A model generated the notes under the pieces. That model was not told the origin of the DNA. It saw only the letters and a program-made list of their open reading frames with translations, and searched no databases. DNA of 64,000 bases from VBDM01 sp035499735 (GTDB lineage Bacteria > Pseudomonadota > Gammaproteobacteria > Burkholderiales > SG8-39). The position numbers and the translations under genes are program-made. Shown one piece after another: positions 61,651 through 64,000 of this stretch (positions are counted from its first letter, which is position 1; each line of letters opens with the position of its first letter). Location: the NCBI GenBank assembly GCA_035499735.1, contig DATJYC010000024.1:1-64000 (forward strand), written 5' to 3'.

Positions 61651-62769
61651 ATGAAGCGACGCGAATTCCTGAAAAACGCCGGGCTGGGCGCGGCCGCCGG
61701 GGCGACACTGCTGGCGGCGCAGGCCAAGGCCCAGAGCGGGGCCCTGCCGCAGGTCAACTGGCGGCTGGCCGCGAGCTGGCCCAAGAGCCTGGACACGCTC
61801 TACGGCGGTGCCGAGCTGATCGGCAAGCGCGTCGCGGCGGCGACCGGGGGCAGGTTCAACATCAAGGTGTTCGCCGCCGGCGAGATCGTCGGGGGCCTGC
61901 AGGTCCTCGACGCGGTCCAGAACGCGACGGTGGAATGCGGGCATACGGCGACGTACTACTACTTCGGCAAGGACCCGACGTTTGCGTTCTCCTGCGCGAT
62001 TCCCTTCGGGATGAACTGCCGCCAGCAGAATGCCTGGATGTACCACGGCGGCGGCCTCGAGCTGATGCGGGAGTTCTTCAAGGAGTACAACATTATCCAG
62101 TTTCCGGCAGGCAACACCGGCTGCCAGATGGGCGGCTGGTTCAGGAAGCCCATCAACAAGGTGTCGGACTTGAAGGGCCTCAAGATGCGCATCGGCGGCA
62201 CCGGCGGCCTGCCCCTCACCAGGCTCGGCGTGGTACCGCAGCAGATCGCGGGCGGCGACATCTATCCGGCCCTGGAAAAGGGGACGGTCGACGCGGCAGA
62301 ATGGGTCGGTCCCTACGACGACGAGAAGCTCGGCTTTGCGAAGGTCGCGAAGTACTACTACTACCCGGGCTGGTGGGAGGGCGGTCCCGAGCTCGACCTG
62401 CTCGTCAACATCAAGGCCTGGGAGGCTCTGCCGCCGGAGTACAAGGCGATCCTGGAAGCCGCGTGCGCCGAGGCGAACGTGTGGATGATGGCGAAGTACG
62501 ACGCGGTCAATCCGGACGCGCTCAAGCGCCTGCTCGCGATGGGCGTGAAGCTGCAGCCGTTCTCCAACGAGATCATGGCCGCGTGCTATAAGGCCGCGAC
62601 CGAGGTCTATGACGAGTTCGCTGCGAAGAACGCGAAGTTCAAGAAGGTCTACGACCCGTGGAAGAAGTTCCGCAACGAGCAGGACCAGTGGTTCGCGGTG
62701 GCGGAGAGCCGCTTCGACAACTTCATGATCGCTGCGGAGCGCCTGTCGCAGCGCGGATCCAAGAAGTAG
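61651..62769 (+). CDS. TRAP transporter substrate-binding protein (DctP family)
   Basis: 372 residues with a Tat-type leader (MKRREFLK then an Ala-rich h-region). The mature DctP-type fold shows AAGEIVGGLQVLDAVQNATVECGHTA, a KMRIGGTGG hinge (arginine for substrate carboxylate) and AAEWVGPYDDEKLGFAKV. Members of this subgroup bind organic or keto acids; the actual ligand is unknown. The permease gene lies next to it but on the opposite strand, unlike the usual dctPQM order. A terminator follows. Confidence 0.94.
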   Translation: MKRREFLKNAGLGAAAGATLLAAQAKAQSGALPQVNWRLAASWPKSLDTLYGGAELIGKRVAAATGGRFNIKVFAAGEIVGGLQVLDAVQNATVECGHTATYYYFGKDPTFAFSCAIPFGMNCRQQNAWMYHGGGLELMREFFKEYNIIQFPAGNTGCQMGGWFRKPINKVSDLKGLKMRIGGTGGLPLTRLGVVPQQIAGGDIYPALEKGTVDAAEWVGPYDDEKLGFAKVAKYYYYPGWWEGGPELDLLVNIKAWEALPPEYKAILEAACAEANVWMMAKYDAVNPDALKRLLAMGVKLQPFSNEIMAACYKAATEVYDEFAAKNAKFKKVYDPWKKFRNEQDQWFAVAESRFDNFMIAAERLSQRGSKK

Positions 62770-62789
62770 AGGCTTTTTCTCGCGAAGAA

Positions 62790-62811
62790 AAACCCCGCGC
62801 AAGCGGGGTTT
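62790..62811. terminator. Bidirectional intrinsic terminator between dctP-type and dctM-type genes
   Basis: Stem AAACCCCGC/GCGGGGTTT around loop GCAA, with a T-run on the right and an A-run on the left. It can end transcription from both convergent genes. Confidence 0.9.
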
Positions 62812-62833
62812 TTCTTTTTGAGCCGGAGTCCGG

Positions 62834-64000
62834 CTACTTGGTCTTCGCGCCGCCGCCCCCTCCGAGCTCGCGCTCGAGCGCCTTCTCCGCGTCCTCCTGC
62901 TCGGTGCTCTGGCCCTGTCCCGGCTCGGGCGCCTCTTCCGGCACGATGATCTGGATCTTGTTGACGTCGACCGCCTGCTTCTTGGCGATTCCGCCGGTGA
63001 CGATCCCCGGGAAGGCGATGATGAGCGTCACCATGATGACCTGGATCACCACGAAGGGCACGGCGCCCCAGTAGATCTGTCCCGTGGTGACGCGCGCCGT
63101 GAGGCGGCCGGTCATCTTGTCGGTGAAGTCGCGCGCCGGCGCGACGCTGCGCAGGTAGAACAACGCGAACCCGAACGGCGGGTGCATGAACGAGGTCTGC
63201 ATGTTCACGCCGTAGAGCACGCCCAGCCAGATGAGATCGATGCCGAGCTTCTCCGCCACCGGGCCGAGCAGCGGAATGACGATGAACGACAGCTCGAAGA
63301 AATCGAGAAAGAAGGCGAGAACGAAGATCAAGATGTTCGTCACGATCAGGAAGCCGAGTTGCCCACCGGGGAGGCCGGAGAGCAGCGCTTCGACCCACAG
63401 GTGCCCGTCGACGCCGTAGAAAGTCAGGCTGAAGACGCGCGCGCCGACCAGGATGAAGACGACGAAGGCTGTGAGGCGCGCGGTCGTATCCATCGCCTGC
63501 TTGAGCAATCCGAGCGACAGGCGGCGGCGCGCGATCGCCATCGCGAGCGCGCCGCTCGCGCCCATCGCGCCGCCCTCGGTCGGCGTCGCCACGCCGAGAA
63601 AAATCGTCCCCAGGACGAGAAAGATCAGGGCGAGCGGCGGGATCAGGACAAAGGTGACGCGCTCGGCGATCCGCGACAGCAGCCCGAGCTTGAGCACGTG
63701 ATTCACCACCGACGCGGCGAAGGCCACGCCGACTCCGACGGCGGTCGAGATGACAAGCATCTCGTCGGTGGCTACGTCCGCCGCGAGGTAGTACTTCGCG
63801 AACGCGACCGCGGAAGCCGTTGCGACGACCGTCAGCACGGCAAGCGAGGTCGTGCCGCTCGAGCCGCCGGGCTGGCGCAGCGTGCGCGCCTCCGAGGGAA
63901 GCGCCGGGGCCCAGGCTGGCCTGAAGAAGGTGATGCCGACGGTGTAGAGGGCGTAGAGTCCTGCGAGCGTGACACCCGGGATGAACGCGCCCTCGTACAT
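62834..64000 (-). CDS. TRAP transporter large permease (DctM), C-terminal part
   Basis: The last 388 codons of a DctM-type permease with about ten transmembrane helices, containing the family blocks GVATPTEGGAMGASGALAMAIARR, FLDFFELSFIVIPLLGPVAEKLGID and NMQTSFMHPPFGFALFYLRSVAP. The N-terminal part lies beyond the right edge. The cytoplasmic C-terminal tail is unusually long (about 50 residues) and rich in Glu, Gln and Gly (QSTEQED, ELGGGGGAKTK). A small permease (DctQ) is not visible. Confidence 0.92.
   Translation of the reverse strand: MYEGAFIPGVTLAGLYALYTVGITFFRPAWAPALPSEARTLRQPGGSSGTTSLAVLTVVATASAVAFAKYYLAADVATDEMLVISTAVGVGVAFAASVVNHVLKLGLLSRIAERVTFVLIPPLALIFLVLGTIFLGVATPTEGGAMGASGALAMAIARRRLSLGLLKQAMDTTARLTAFVVFILVGARVFSLTFYGVDGHLWVEALLSGLPGGQLGFLIVTNILIFVLAFFLDFFELSFIVIPLLGPVAEKLGIDLIWLGVLYGVNMQTSFMHPPFGFALFYLRSVAPARDFTDKMTGRLTARVTTGQIYWGAVPFVVIQVIMVTLIIAFPGIVTGGIAKKQAVDVNKIQIIVPEEAPEPGQGQSTEQEDAEKALERELGGGGGAKTK

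Overview
The window looks like chromosomal DNA of a high-GC betaproteobacterium (Burkholderiales/Nitrosomonadales-like, possibly uncultured). The evidence is gene content and order: rpsT-murJ-sirB1-ribF-ileS-lspA-ispH, Rieske oxygenase-xseB-ispA-dxs-folE2, argD-argF-argG, DUF3579, DUF3501, and a pilE-fimT-pilVWXY1 minor pilin operon. I see no insertion sequence, prophage, integrase, rRNA or CRISPR array. Apart from one atypical stretch inside ileS, base composition and coding style look uniform. The genus is not resolvable from what I can see.

Layout. 1-3239 (minus strand): metG start, then a signalling operon of class III adenylate cyclase, TPR lipoprotein and Ser/Thr kinase. 3396-6533: mrp, then an ornithine decarboxylase preceded by a promoter and a 21-residue leader ORF, then folA facing it. 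6537-7071: a gene-free, highly structured region with a probable small RNA or folA attenuator. 7072-12497: a GlrK/QseG/GlrR-type two-component system, followed by two GlrR-type UAS sequences and a sigma-54 promoter that drive a three-gene envelope operon (PA2779/PA2778-like). 12505-15693: thyA, DUF2784, sulfurtransferase and Rieske oxygenase. 15803-19823: xseB, ispA, dxs and folE2 (isoprenoid precursors and folate). 19840-26896: two tail-to-tail retropepsin-like proteases, a glutamine amidotransferase, yajQ, MaoC, secreted proteins, a hydrolase, DUF4105 and DUF3015.

27046-31501 is an oxidative-stress block of oxyR, katG, rubrerythrin and DUF3501, with matching OxyR boxes before katG and rubrerythrin. 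31526-35623: phosphoesterase, argG, argF and argD. 35876-38940: an orphan ParA, a small unknown protein and a fold-type I amino-acid decarboxylase. 38993-47783: DUF3579, rpsT, murJ and the ribF-ileS-lspA-ispH operon. 47811-56041: type IV pilus assembly. 56257-60214: a Fur-family regulator, tRNA-Thr, an unknown PilZ-like protein, esterase, mog and darP. 60252-64000: pmbA, then a TRAP binding protein convergent with a truncated TRAP permease.

How it fits together. Three regulatory circuits can be read directly from the sequence. These are OxyR with its two boxes; a GlrR-like activator with two TGTC-N10-GACA sites and a -24/-12 promoter just downstream; and a leader peptide placed to sense something upstream of ornithine decarboxylase. 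Two promoter habits also recur. In several genes the -10 box lies so close to the start codon that the mRNA should be leaderless or nearly so. In three divergent gene pairs a single symmetric -10 box serves both strands. All functional calls rest on motif recognition by eye; no database search was run.
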